A DNA stretch of 5,944 nucleotides from JBLIOB01 sp047639575 (GCA_047639575.1 JBLIOB010000268.1:1-5944), one strand, 5' to 3'; counted from the first letter of the stretch, positions 1 to 5,944 are shown. Numbers and translations are program-made. The notes: generated by a model from the sequence alone, not told the origin.

Positions 1-768
1 GGCTCTTCTGCTGGTGCAATTGCAGCTGTTCATGTGGCCTATTTAGATGACATTTCCGAACTACCAAGCTATGTTGACACAACTGCAGCCGGATTAGGAG
101 GAGGAATTGCAGGACAGTCTGGAAACTCGGGATATTCTTCGGAAATCCAGGGTGTTATAAGTCTTGCTGGAGCTTTGAGAGACACTTCATGGATTGACGC
201 TGGAGACCCACCAATTATTAGCATACATGCTGACGGTGATGCAACCGTTCCTTACGGCACGGCATTAATTTCACTGTCTGGAATCTGGGATATTGTTACC
301 GTTTCAGGAAGTGGTGCAATTCATCCTCATTTTGACAATTTAGGAATAACTAACTGCCTTCACACTGTGGTTGGCGGGACAATGCATCCTGTTCACGCTG
401 GTGGTGCAGCTCACTATGACACTACTATAATGTATGTAAGAAACTTCCTTTCTTCAATGGTCTGTGGAACTGCTTTAGATTGTTTCAACACAGCTTCAAT
501 TGTTGGGCTGGACGATTTAGGAACGGACCTAAGCGGGTCAATTAATGTGTATCCAAATCCTGTTGAAAATCAAATTAACATTGATTTATCTGACGCACCG
601 ACAGGTGTAACTATAATTAAGATGTTTGATGCCGTTGGAAAAGTTGTTTACCAACAATCAACTTCAAATGAAAGAATCATGATTGATGCTTCTAAATTTG
701 AATCAGGTATTTATATGATTGACATGATCGGAACTAACTGGACAGCTACGAAAAAAGTAGTTAAATAG
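1..768 (+). CDS. Secreted alpha/beta-hydrolase (esterase-like) with T9SS type A sorting domain, 5' end missing
   Basis: Partial gene: the frame is open to the first base, so the start and signal peptide lie outside the window; 255 residues are visible. The fragment begins exactly at a GSSAG nucleophile elbow (GxSxG), with the likely catalytic serine at fragment residue 3. The likely acid is the Asp of HADGDATVPY (codon 238-240) and the likely base is the His of GGTMHP (codon 385-387), giving Ser-Asp-His in the right order for an alpha/beta-hydrolase. From about 532 the protein turns into a T9SS type A sorting domain of roughly 75 residues (VYPNP, then a GKVVY strand, then SGIYMI, ending KKVVK). 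In the known pathway this tail is cleaved as the protein is exported across the outer membrane and released or surface-attached. Substrate cannot be read; an ester or acyl-glycan bond is plausible. A GTG at 34 is not the start because homology continues upstream of it. Confidence 0.85.
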   Translation, partial: GSSAGAIAAVHVAYLDDISELPSYVDTTAAGLGGGIAGQSGNSGYSSEIQGVISLAGALRDTSWIDAGDPPIISIHADGDATVPYGTALISLSGIWDIVTVSGSGAIHPHFDNLGITNCLHTVVGGTMHPVHAGGAAHYDTTIMYVRNFLSSMVCGTALDCFNTASIVGLDDLGTDLSGSINVYPNPVENQINIDLSDAPTGVTIIKMFDAVGKVVYQQSTSNERIMIDASKFESGIYMIDMIGTNWTATKKVVK

Positions 769-786
769 AAATTCATTAACTTTTTT

Positions 787-828
787 AAAGGCCCTGTTTC
801 AACTATAAGGAACAGGGCCTTTTTTTTT
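787..828 (+). terminator. Rho-independent terminator after the T9SS hydrolase gene
   Basis: A perfect 12-bp stem pairs 787-798 (AAAGGCCCTGTT) with 811-822 (AACAGGGCCTTT). One G-U and one C-G pair (799-800 with 809-810) can extend it, leaving an 8-base loop. A run of nine T (820-828) follows on the + strand. It lies 18 bases after the hydrolase stop codon. The opposite strand has no U-tract after the stem, so it works in one direction only and insulates the alkC promoter from upstream transcription. Confidence 0.93.
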
Positions 829-864
829 GCTTTAGATTTAATTAAGGCATAAGCAGAATGTGCT

Positions 865-872
865 TACTTTTG
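865..872 (+). promoter_or_regulatory. Bacteroidota -7 promoter box (TAnnTTTG) for alkC
   Basis: TACTTTTG at 865-872 matches the Bacteroidota sigma-70 -7 consensus TAnnTTTG exactly. It lies between the terminator and the ATG at 891, with 18 bases between box and start codon, so a transcript would begin about 10-14 bases before that ATG. No good -33 TTTG is seen at the usual spacing of about 17-23 bases; the region upstream is only A/T-rich. The position makes it credible despite the missing -33 element. It probably drives alkC and perhaps modABC as well. Confidence 0.6.
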
Positions 873-890
873 AGATCGAAAATTAACTCA

Positions 891-1727
891 ATGCTAAAAA
901 TTCCAGAAGCTCCAAATTCAATTCAAAAAGGAGTCCCCCTTAAACTGACTCTCGGAGAACAGGCGATCAACCAACTAGGGTCTAATCTTCAATTTGTCCA
1001 CGCTCAATTTGATAAAGAGGGATTCGTAGCTGACGCTTTAAACGAAATTGATGAATTAGGTATCACTCAGCGAAGCGCTCATATTGCAGATTCAATGAGG
1101 AGATTTTTACCGCAGGTATACTCTGTCGCTCTTTCAATTTTGATTAAATCATTGACTCCAGCATTAGACAAAACAGAAGGAAACGGATTAGCTTCTATGT
1201 TTTACATGCCACATTGCAGCTACATCTCCAAATTTGGTGTTGATCCAGCCTACAATGAAGGACAAGATCCATTTGAAATTTCAATTCAGGCTCAATATGA
1301 ATTAACGAAACGCTTTACATGTGAATTCTCCATACGAGCTTTTATTGTTGCCGATGAAAAAAGAACTTTAGATATTCTATATAAATGGATGCTCGATGAA
1401 GACCCTCATGTCAGAAGGCTTTGTTCTGAAGGAACAAGATCTCGTTTACCATGGGCAACAAAGATTGATTCATTCATAAAGGATCCTTCTCCGGTTATAC
1501 CCATTTTGGAAGCACTTAAAAATGACCCCGATCTTTATGTTCGAAGAAGTGTTGCAAACCACGTAGGAGACATAGCTAAAGATCACTTAGATGTAGCTTT
1601 GAATCTTTGTGAACTTTGGCTAATAGGAGCCACTCCTGAATTAAAGTGGGTAATTAGGCATGCTTTAAGAAATCCATTTAAAAAAGGAATCGGAAGGGCC
1701 ATCGAAATTCGAAAAGCAGCAAAATAG
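891..1727 (+). CDS. alkC: AlkC-like DNA alkylation repair glycosylase (HEAT-like repeats)
   Basis: Predicted 278-residue all-helical protein of the AlkC/AlkD-type DNA glycosylase superfamily. Characterised members excise cationic alkylated bases such as 3-methyladenine from DNA in the cytoplasm. Family blocks are clear: RSAHIADSM (residues 61-69), a FTCEFSIRAFI stretch before 150, HVRRLCSEG...RLPW (173-188), DLYVRRSVANHVGDIAKDH (214-232) and WVIRHALRNPFKKG (253-266). The YVRRSVANH and IRHALR repeats are typical HEAT-like units that wrap DNA. The protein ends soon after the last repeat, so it has no C-terminal Ig-like extension as described for one AlkC subgroup. An in-frame ATG exists at 858, but the -7 promoter box at 865-872 falls inside that longer reading, so 891 is chosen. 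modA follows 39 bases downstream on the same strand. AlkC is favoured over AlkD by the sequence blocks; substrate range is inferred. Confidence 0.85.
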   Translation: MLKIPEAPNSIQKGVPLKLTLGEQAINQLGSNLQFVHAQFDKEGFVADALNEIDELGITQRSAHIADSMRRFLPQVYSVALSILIKSLTPALDKTEGNGLASMFYMPHCSYISKFGVDPAYNEGQDPFEISIQAQYELTKRFTCEFSIRAFIVADEKRTLDILYKWMLDEDPHVRRLCSEGTRSRLPWATKIDSFIKDPSPVIPILEALKNDPDLYVRRSVANHVGDIAKDHLDVALNLCELWLIGATPELKWVIRHALRNPFKKGIGRAIEIRKAAK

Positions 1728-1766
1728 ATCAGGAAATTCCTAAATTACAGGCTCGTTCAACGAACT

Positions 1767-2585
1767 ATGCAACTTCATTATTATATCCTTCCAAAAAGTA
1801 TAAACCGGCATTCCTGCTCTAATCAGCTCATTAGAATTTGGGCAATTGTCTTTCTAATTACCGGGGGATTCCTAAATCAATCCTGTTCAGAAATATCGAA
1901 GACTGAATCACTGAACATTGCTGTGGCTGCAAACATGCAAATCGCCATGGATTCGATTGCTTTAATGTATCAACAAAAAAAAGGTGTAGAGCTGTTACTT
2001 TCTAGTAATTCTTCAGGAATGTTAACGAGTCAAATAATAGAAGGAGCGCCATTCGATCTGTTTCTTTCTGCGAACAGTGCGTATCCAAAAAAATTAATAG
2101 AAACTGGCTTCACTGAATCTATGGAAACATATGCTTATGGAAGATTAGCTCTTGTTTACAAAGGGCTTGATTCTTTAAAAAGCATTCATCAGGTGCTATC
2201 TTCAAATCAAGTGACGCGAATAGGAGTTGCCAATAAAATAAGTTCACCATATGGATTTGCGGGCTTCGAATTTTTGAACCATTTAAAATCTGATGAAATC
2301 AACGACAAGGTCGTCTTCGGAGAAAACATCGGACAGATTAATCAATACATCAAATCGGGCTCTGTTGATGCCGCGTTCACTTGTAATTCATTCATTGTGA
2401 AATTTAAAGGAGAGTATAACTATATATTTGCTGACCCAAATGATTTTAGCCCAATCAACCAAACTGTTTGCGCATTAACTCATGGGTTAGAAGGAAAGTC
2501 GATATTAGTTTCTAATTTCATATCGTTTCTTCATTCAAGTGAATGTAAAGGAATTCTAACCCATTTTGGATATATAGTTGATTGA
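1767..2585 (+). CDS. modA: Molybdate ABC transporter substrate-binding lipoprotein ModA
   Basis: 272-residue periplasmic binding protein that captures molybdate (tungstate is possible) and delivers it to ModB. ModA family blocks appear in order: LNIAVAANM (49-57), LLLSSNSSGMLTSQI (76-90) followed by EGAPFDLFLSAN (92-103), RIGVANKISSPYGFAG (151-166), and a GENIGQ...SGSVDAAF stretch (185-204). The N-terminus has a basic stretch, a hydrophobic core at about 22-36 and Cys40 in FLNQSC, so it is probably a lipoprotein cleaved before Cys40, although the lipobox is loose (Asn and Gln at -3 and -2). The n-region is rather long (about 23 residues) and no other ATG exists before the mature domain, so 1767 is the best start. 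No Shine-Dalgarno sequence or promoter box is seen in the 39-base gap after alkC. Its TGA stop overlaps the modB ATG by one base, indicating coupled translation. Confidence 0.9.
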   Translation: MQLHYYILPKSINRHSCSNQLIRIWAIVFLITGGFLNQSCSEISKTESLNIAVAANMQIAMDSIALMYQQKKGVELLLSSNSSGMLTSQIIEGAPFDLFLSANSAYPKKLIETGFTESMETYAYGRLALVYKGLDSLKSIHQVLSSNQVTRIGVANKISSPYGFAGFEFLNHLKSDEINDKVVFGENIGQINQYIKSGSVDAAFTCNSFIVKFKGEYNYIFADPNDFSPINQTVCALTHGLEGKSILVSNFISFLHSSECKGILTHFGYIVD

Positions 2586-3250
2586 TGGAATACACTCCAT
2601 TTTACCTAACCTTCAAGCTAGCAATAAGCACCACGCTGCTACTATTCGTAGCCGTCTTGCCTTTGGCATATATCTTGGCACATTCAAAATGGAAGGTTAA
2701 ATACTTGTTTGAAAGCGCTTTCATGCTGCCCATTATCCTTCCTCCAACCGTTCTTGGTTATTACTATATCTCAATTCTTGGTCCTAATACAGAAATTGGA
2801 TCATTCGTGCATGACACTCTCGGGTTTGATCTTGCCTTCACCTTTCAGGGAGTATTAATTGGCTCCATGATTTACTGCCTGCCCTTTATGATGAATCCAT
2901 TAATTACCGGCTTTAGATCTGTGCCTAGGAACCTAATTGAATCTGCACAACTGATGGGGAAGTCAAAGCTGAACATTCTTTGGAATATCCAACTTCCTCA
3001 AATCAAAAGCTTTATCTGGTCCGCCTTACTCCTAACTTTCGCTCATACTATAGGTGAGTTCGGAGTGGTTTTAATGATTGGAGGGAACTTGCCAGACACC
3101 AAAGTAGCTTCCGTTGCTATCTATGATGAAATGAATCAGTTGAATTTTGAAAATGCCAACCTTTATGCTCTCATTTTACTCGGATTTAGTTTTGTATTTA
3201 TCATTCTGTTGACCTTAGTCATGCGCAAAAACAAATCAACGATTGCTTAA
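2585..3250 (+). CDS. modB: Molybdate ABC transporter permease ModB
   Basis: 221-residue inner-membrane permease, the normal length for ModB. About five hydrophobic segments are visible: residues about 6-31, 40-65, 85-110, 138-165 and 190-215. The cytoplasmic EAA-type coupling loop that docks on the ATPase is at 117-138 (LIESAQLMGKSKLN...), with its conserved Gly at 125. The ModB signature GEFGVVLMIGGN, running on to VASVAIYDEM, covers 157-183. The start is taken as the ATG at 2585, which overlaps the modA TGA (TGATG junction); a TTG one codon earlier (2582) is possible but less likely. It overlaps modC by 8 bases. ModB forms the membrane channel as a dimer with two ModC subunits. Confidence 0.93.
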   Translation: MEYTPFYLTFKLAISTTLLLFVAVLPLAYILAHSKWKVKYLFESAFMLPIILPPTVLGYYYISILGPNTEIGSFVHDTLGFDLAFTFQGVLIGSMIYCLPFMMNPLITGFRSVPRNLIESAQLMGKSKLNILWNIQLPQIKSFIWSALLLTFAHTIGEFGVVLMIGGNLPDTKVASVAIYDEMNQLNFENANLYALILLGFSFVFIILLTLVMRKNKSTIA

Positions 3251-3926
3251 ATTCAACGTCTATAAAATCTTTGCTCAAAAAAAGAGAAAAGTTGAAATCG
3301 CCTGTGATGGCTTATTGAAACTAGGAATTACTACTGCCTTATATGGTTCATCCGGAATAGGTAAGTCTACAATATTCAGAATGCTCAGCGGTTTGGAAAA
3401 ACCAACTCATGGTGAGATTAAGTTTGAAAATAAAATTTGGTTTAATGATCAAATAAACACGCCTATTAAAGATCGAAAAATTGGCTATGTTTTTCAAGAC
3501 TTCAATTTATTTCCAAACATGAACATTGAAAAGAATTTGGCTTACGCAAGTCCCAATGGCATTATAATTGACGAAATAAAAACACTAATCCAACATAGTA
3601 ATTTGTCTGATTTGATGCAATCTAATCCAAACGACTTATCAGCCGGTGAGCGACAACGACTTGCGATTATCCGATCACTTTGCCAAGCTCCAGATATTCT
3701 TTTCTTAGACGAACCCTTTTCTGCTCTAGATGATGATTCCATTCAGTTGATAATGGATGAAATTTTGCAATTACAGAAAAAACGGCCTTTAACAGTTGGC
3801 CTCATAAGCCATCGGAAAGATGTGATTTTTGAAATGGCAGAAGAGATGATCTACATGCGTTCTAACGGAACAAATGAACAAGGAAGACCTAAAGATTTAA
3901 TCTCAGAGGGAATTAGAAAAAGCTAG
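3243..3926 (+). CDS. modC: Molybdate ABC transporter ATPase ModC, short form with TTG start
   Basis: 227-residue ABC ATPase powering molybdate import. All motifs are intact: Walker A GSSGIGKST (35-43), Q-loop Gln85 in YVFQD, signature LSAGERQR (132-139; Ala replaces the first Gly of LSGGE), Walker B DILFLDEP (151-158) with catalytic Glu157, D-loop SALD (160-163), and H-loop His190. The chain ends about 35 residues after the H-loop, so the C-terminal TOBE/MOP domain of longer ModC proteins (E. coli ModC is about 350 residues) is absent. The frame opens after a TAG at 3216-3218 and contains no ATG before the Walker A region, so TTG at 3243 is the only reasonable start. It overlaps the modB stop by 8 bases, which fits translational coupling. 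The modABC order and overlaps make ModC the natural call, although an ATPase alone could be assigned to another importer. Confidence 0.9.
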   Translation: MLKFNVYKIFAQKKRKVEIACDGLLKLGITTALYGSSGIGKSTIFRMLSGLEKPTHGEIKFENKIWFNDQINTPIKDRKIGYVFQDFNLFPNMNIEKNLAYASPNGIIIDEIKTLIQHSNLSDLMQSNPNDLSAGERQRLAIIRSLCQAPDILFLDEPFSALDDDSIQLIMDEILQLQKKRPLTVGLISHRKDVIFEMAEEMIYMRSNGTNEQGRPKDLISEGIRKS

Positions 3927-3939
3927 GTATCTAAAAATA

Positions 3940-5298
3940 CTACGGAAACCTAACTCCTTCACAGTCCGGACAGTAACCTGTTGGAATAACTGCATTATAA
4001 TGTGCATTAATCGCTAAAATAAATTCATTAGCAATTAGCGAATACCCTTTTTGATGCGGGTGAATTCCATCCAACCCGAAAAAACCTCCAGACACAAACT
4101 CTGCATTCACGTCTACGCCATTCCACACCATTCCAGACTCCACAGTACTGAAGTAAGATTTCATATCCACCATAGGAATATTATACTCGGCTGCTTTAGC
4201 TGCAATTACCACATTGTAAGCATCAGTCATAGACTCCATAAAGGCAACTTCATCTGCAACAAGTGAATATTGATCTCCAATTAAATTCACTAACAATCCG
4301 TAAAAATGACATTTCAATGAATCAACAGGAACGCTTAACGTAATGTACTCTCCATCCACTAACTGTCGATACCCTTCTGCAATAGCAGCATCCCCAACTA
4401 CAAAACCGTTATCTCCATTCACAAATTGAATATGGCTATTTGCTCCGCCAACATGATATAAATCATTGAGCGAGTCTCTTTTATTATCATCTAACGTTGC
4501 TCCGTTATAAGCAATGGTTGTATAATATGGAAGGTCTTTAAAATCCGGAATATTAGCAATTACACCTTGACCGTTTGCCGTGGACAATTGACTTAAAACA
4601 CTATCTAATTCTGCTTCGAATTGTGCAACAGGCAAAATCGAATCTGCAACTGTTCCGCCTGTTCTGCCATATCTCCATATATTTTCCATACCCATCCATA
4701 CAACTGAGAATGTTGGGTTTTTAGCAACCGCATCAGTCAACGGAGTTGAGATACCAGGGTTTGTAGAAAAGTAATGATAGAACATGTTACCACCCAAACT
4801 CTCTGACAAACCAGTTGTCGGGGAAAGTAATTCGGTTGAAGTGGCGAAAGGAACACTAACGTTATTAGGAACAAATTGACTTGTGCCATTTAGAATGAAA
4901 TCTGCATCAACTGTCGTCAATAAATCTTTAACTGGAGAAATACTAGTCACACCATCGCAACCAGTTTTCCATTCCATTCTACTTTTCGTGATATAAGGGC
5001 TATCCCAATATTTGGAATTGGGTCCAATGCTTTTCCCTGACTCCATGAAAGGCTGCAATAAAGAACCTGAACCGACATCTTCAAATTGTCCGTGAATTAA
5101 AGAAGAGAGTGACTTATTCTGAGCTTCCCAATACAACGCTCCATTTTGGAAACCAGTTAAATAATTATCTCCGAAGTAAACAATTGAGGATAAATCTGCA
5201 TTGCCCGCTTTTAGTTCGGGAGCATCAATTTTAGGTTTACACATCACAAACAGCATAATTACTGCTATTGACAATCCAACAGAGGTTTTAATCTGCAT
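3940..5298 (-). CDS. SGNH/GDSL-fold lipoprotein with degenerate catalytic motifs
   Basis: 452-residue exported protein. The N-terminus has a basic start, a hydrophobic stretch (about 7-19) and Cys20 in LFVMC, so it is probably a lipoprotein, though Met at -1 is unusual. From residue about 35 it resembles the Bacteroidota SGNH/GDSL hydrolase family: IVYFGDNYLTGFQNGALY (39-56) in block I, VVWMGMENIW (199-208) in block III and DGIHPHQKGYSLIANEF (410-426) in block V. The Asp410 and His413 pair is kept, but the block I Ser is Asn45 (GDN for GDS), the block II Gly is Phe151 (VPFAT) and the block III Asn is Glu205. Esterase activity is therefore doubtful. A CPDC motif (443-446) sits near the C-terminus. 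The ATG at 5298 lies inside nfu, overlapping its end by 11 bases, so the gene is probably co-transcribed with mrp and nfu. It converges with modC across 13 bases. Biological role unknown. Confidence 0.78.
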   Translation of the reverse strand: MQIKTSVGLSIAVIMLFVMCKPKIDAPELKAGNADLSSIVYFGDNYLTGFQNGALYWEAQNKSLSSLIHGQFEDVGSGSLLQPFMESGKSIGPNSKYWDSPYITKSRMEWKTGCDGVTSISPVKDLLTTVDADFILNGTSQFVPNNVSVPFATSTELLSPTTGLSESLGGNMFYHYFSTNPGISTPLTDAVAKNPTFSVVWMGMENIWRYGRTGGTVADSILPVAQFEAELDSVLSQLSTANGQGVIANIPDFKDLPYYTTIAYNGATLDDNKRDSLNDLYHVGGANSHIQFVNGDNGFVVGDAAIAEGYRQLVDGEYITLSVPVDSLKCHFYGLLVNLIGDQYSLVADEVAFMESMTDAYNVVIAAKAAEYNIPMVDMKSYFSTVESGMVWNGVDVNAEFVSGGFFGLDGIHPHQKGYSLIANEFILAINAHYNAVIPTGYCPDCEGVRFP

Positions 5299-5572
5299 GC
5301 GATAGTTCAGTTTTAATTGAGGGAGTTTCTAATTCTTCAACAGCCTCAACACGGGTTATTTGCGGAACTGTCTTTTTAATAGACTCTTCTAAACCACCTC
5401 TCAGCGTCATAGCACTCATTGAGCATGTTTTACATGAACCAAGCAACTTCACTCTGACTACAAAATCATCGGTGATTTCCACTAATTCCATGTCGCCATT
5501 GTCAGCTTTCAAATAAGGTCTGAGTCCTTCCAAGGCCTCTTCAACTTTTGCCGTTATGTCCGCTTTATCCAT
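5288..5572 (-). CDS. NifU C-terminal-domain iron-sulfur cluster carrier (Nfu)
   Basis: 94-residue cytoplasmic Nfu-type scaffold or carrier made of the NifU C-terminal domain alone. The opening helix runs into LRPYLKADNGDMELVEI (17-33), the usual start of this domain. The cluster-binding motif GSCKTCSMS supplies Cys47 and Cys50 (CxxC); in the family two such subunits hold one [4Fe-4S] cluster between them. A TLRGGLEESIKK helix follows, then a short acidic tail. The ATG at 5572 lies 12 bases after the mrp stop, in an A/T-rich leader without a Shine-Dalgarno sequence. The 3' end overlaps the start of the lipoprotein gene. Adjacency to Mrp supports a shared role in Fe-S cluster transfer to client enzymes. 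Confidence 0.93.
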   Translation of the reverse strand: MDKADITAKVEEALEGLRPYLKADNGDMELVEITDDFVVRVKLLGSCKTCSMSAMTLRGGLEESIKKTVPQITRVEAVEELETPSIKTELSHAD

Positions 5573-5584
5573 AATTTAAGTTTA

Positions 5585-5944
5585 CTAACTAACCTTTACA
5601 ATTTCGGTTTTCGGAATTGTGTCATTTCTCCATTTCACCGCTTCTTCTACGTTCAAAGCTAATTCTTCAAAGTAAGAGGAAATTAACGTGTTACTTTGTA
5701 ATACAGCTGGTCTACCAACGTCTCCTGACTCTCTTACACTTTGAATTAATGGAATTTGTCCTAACAGCCTAATACCTAGCTGTTCTGCTAATCCTTTACC
5801 TCCGTCTTTCCCAAAGATATAATATTTATTCTCAGGAAGTTCAGCTGGTGTAAACCATGACATATTTTCGACAATACCAAGTACAGGAACCTTTACAGAA
5901 TCCAATTGAAACATAGCTGCTCCTTTCTTAGCGTCAGCTAGAGC
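5585..5944 (-). CDS. Mrp/ApbC (NBP35-type) Fe-S cluster carrier ATPase, C-terminal part
   Basis: Partial gene: the frame runs off the right edge and 119 C-terminal residues are visible. The fragment starts with ALADAKKGAAMF and continues with VPVLGIVENMSWF, then IFGKDGGKGLAEQLGI, then LLGQIPL and SVRESGDVGRPAVL, the standard closing blocks of Mrp/NBP35 ATPases. These use a deviant Walker P-loop (outside the window) and carry or load Fe-S clusters in the cytoplasm. In many family members the segment after ENMS carries a CxxC cysteine pair; here it reads FTPAELPENKYYIFG and the whole visible part has no cysteine. An ATG at 5914 is internal, since homology continues upstream of it. nfu follows after 12 bases, probably in the same operon. 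Any N-terminal MIP18/DUF59 domain would be outside the window. Confidence 0.92.
   Translation of the reverse strand, partial: ALADAKKGAAMFQLDSVKVPVLGIVENMSWFTPAELPENKYYIFGKDGGKGLAEQLGIRLLGQIPLIQSVRESGDVGRPAVLQSNTLISSYFEELALNVEEAVKWRNDTIPKTEIVKVS

Noticed and set aside
34..36. GTG as the start of the T9SS hydrolase gene
   Set aside because: The frame is open to base 1 and encodes the GSSAG nucleophile elbow upstream of the GTG, so this is an internal valine codon of a gene cut by the window edge.
1594..1601. TAGCTTTG, a TAnnTTTG match inside alkC that could be a modA promoter
   Set aside because: It lies inside conserved coding sequence about 165 bases before modA and has no -33 TTTG at suitable spacing; an 8-base motif with two free positions occurs by chance in A/T-rich DNA.
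1731..1763. Short palindromes before modA (AGGAAATTCCT at 1731-1741; TCGTTCAACGA at 1753-1763) as operator candidates
   Set aside because: Each has only 5-base arms around one base, they are unrelated to each other, and neither resembles the ModE site; not distinguishable from chance.
3542..3742. 66-codon open frame antisense to modC
   Set aside because: It lies opposite conserved ABC motifs (signature, Walker B), has no recognisable protein features and is a shadow of modC.
3926..3941. Possible bidirectional terminator between modC and the SGNH lipoprotein gene
   Set aside because: GTAT and ATAC (3927-3930 with 3937-3940) form only a 4-bp A/T-rich stem around a 6-base loop with no U-tract on either strand; too weak to call.
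4051..4266. 71-codon open frame on the + strand, opposite the SGNH lipoprotein gene
   Set aside because: Composition rich in His, Arg and Ile with no domain, located opposite the conserved DGIHP block; a shadow frame.
5654..5661. CAAAGCTA, a - strand TAnnTTTG match upstream of nfu
   Set aside because: It lies within the mrp coding region, about 80 bases from nfu, without a -33 element; probably chance.

Overview
The window looks like a chromosomal segment of a Bacteroidota bacterium, probably from the Flavobacteriia or a close relative. Four things point there. The first gene ends in a type IX secretion (T9SS) type A sorting domain. The one visible promoter element is the Bacteroidota TAnnTTTG -7 box. 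The genes lack Shine-Dalgarno sequences and have A/T-rich leaders. The Mrp protein reads as the Bacteroidota type. Genus or species cannot be named from this sequence.

Layout on the + strand: the 3' end of a secreted alpha/beta-hydrolase (esterase-like) gene with a T9SS tail runs from the left edge to 768 and is closed by a strong intrinsic terminator (787-828). A -7 promoter box (865-872) then opens a tightly packed run: an AlkC-like HEAT-repeat DNA-alkylation-repair glycosylase (891-1727), then modA, modB and modC (1767-3926), a molybdate ABC importer. modA and modB overlap by 1 base. modB and modC overlap by 8 bases, and modC has to start at a TTG. ModA is the periplasmic, probably lipid-anchored, binding protein. 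ModB is the permease. ModC is a short ATPase without the C-terminal TOBE/MOP regulatory domain.

Layout on the - strand, read from the right edge leftwards: the 3' part of an Mrp/ApbC (NBP35-type) P-loop ATPase gene (to 5585), a small NifU-C-domain (Nfu) iron-sulfur carrier gene (5572-5288), and a 452-residue SGNH-fold lipoprotein gene (5298-3940) that overlaps nfu by 11 bases. Mrp and Nfu belong together in Fe-S cluster assembly or transfer. The lipoprotein appears to ride on that transcript. It converges tail to tail with modC across only 13 bases, with no convincing terminator.

Nothing here amounts to a new multi-gene system: the genes belong to known families and the layout is ordinary. 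The most interesting signal is the SGNH lipoprotein. By motif alignment it has lost the block I serine, block II glycine and block III asparagine but keeps the block V Asp/His, which suggests a non-catalytic or repurposed protein. Smaller points are an Mrp without the usual CxxC beside a CxxC-bearing Nfu, the TTG start and missing regulatory domain of ModC, and a promoter box that fixes the alkC start.
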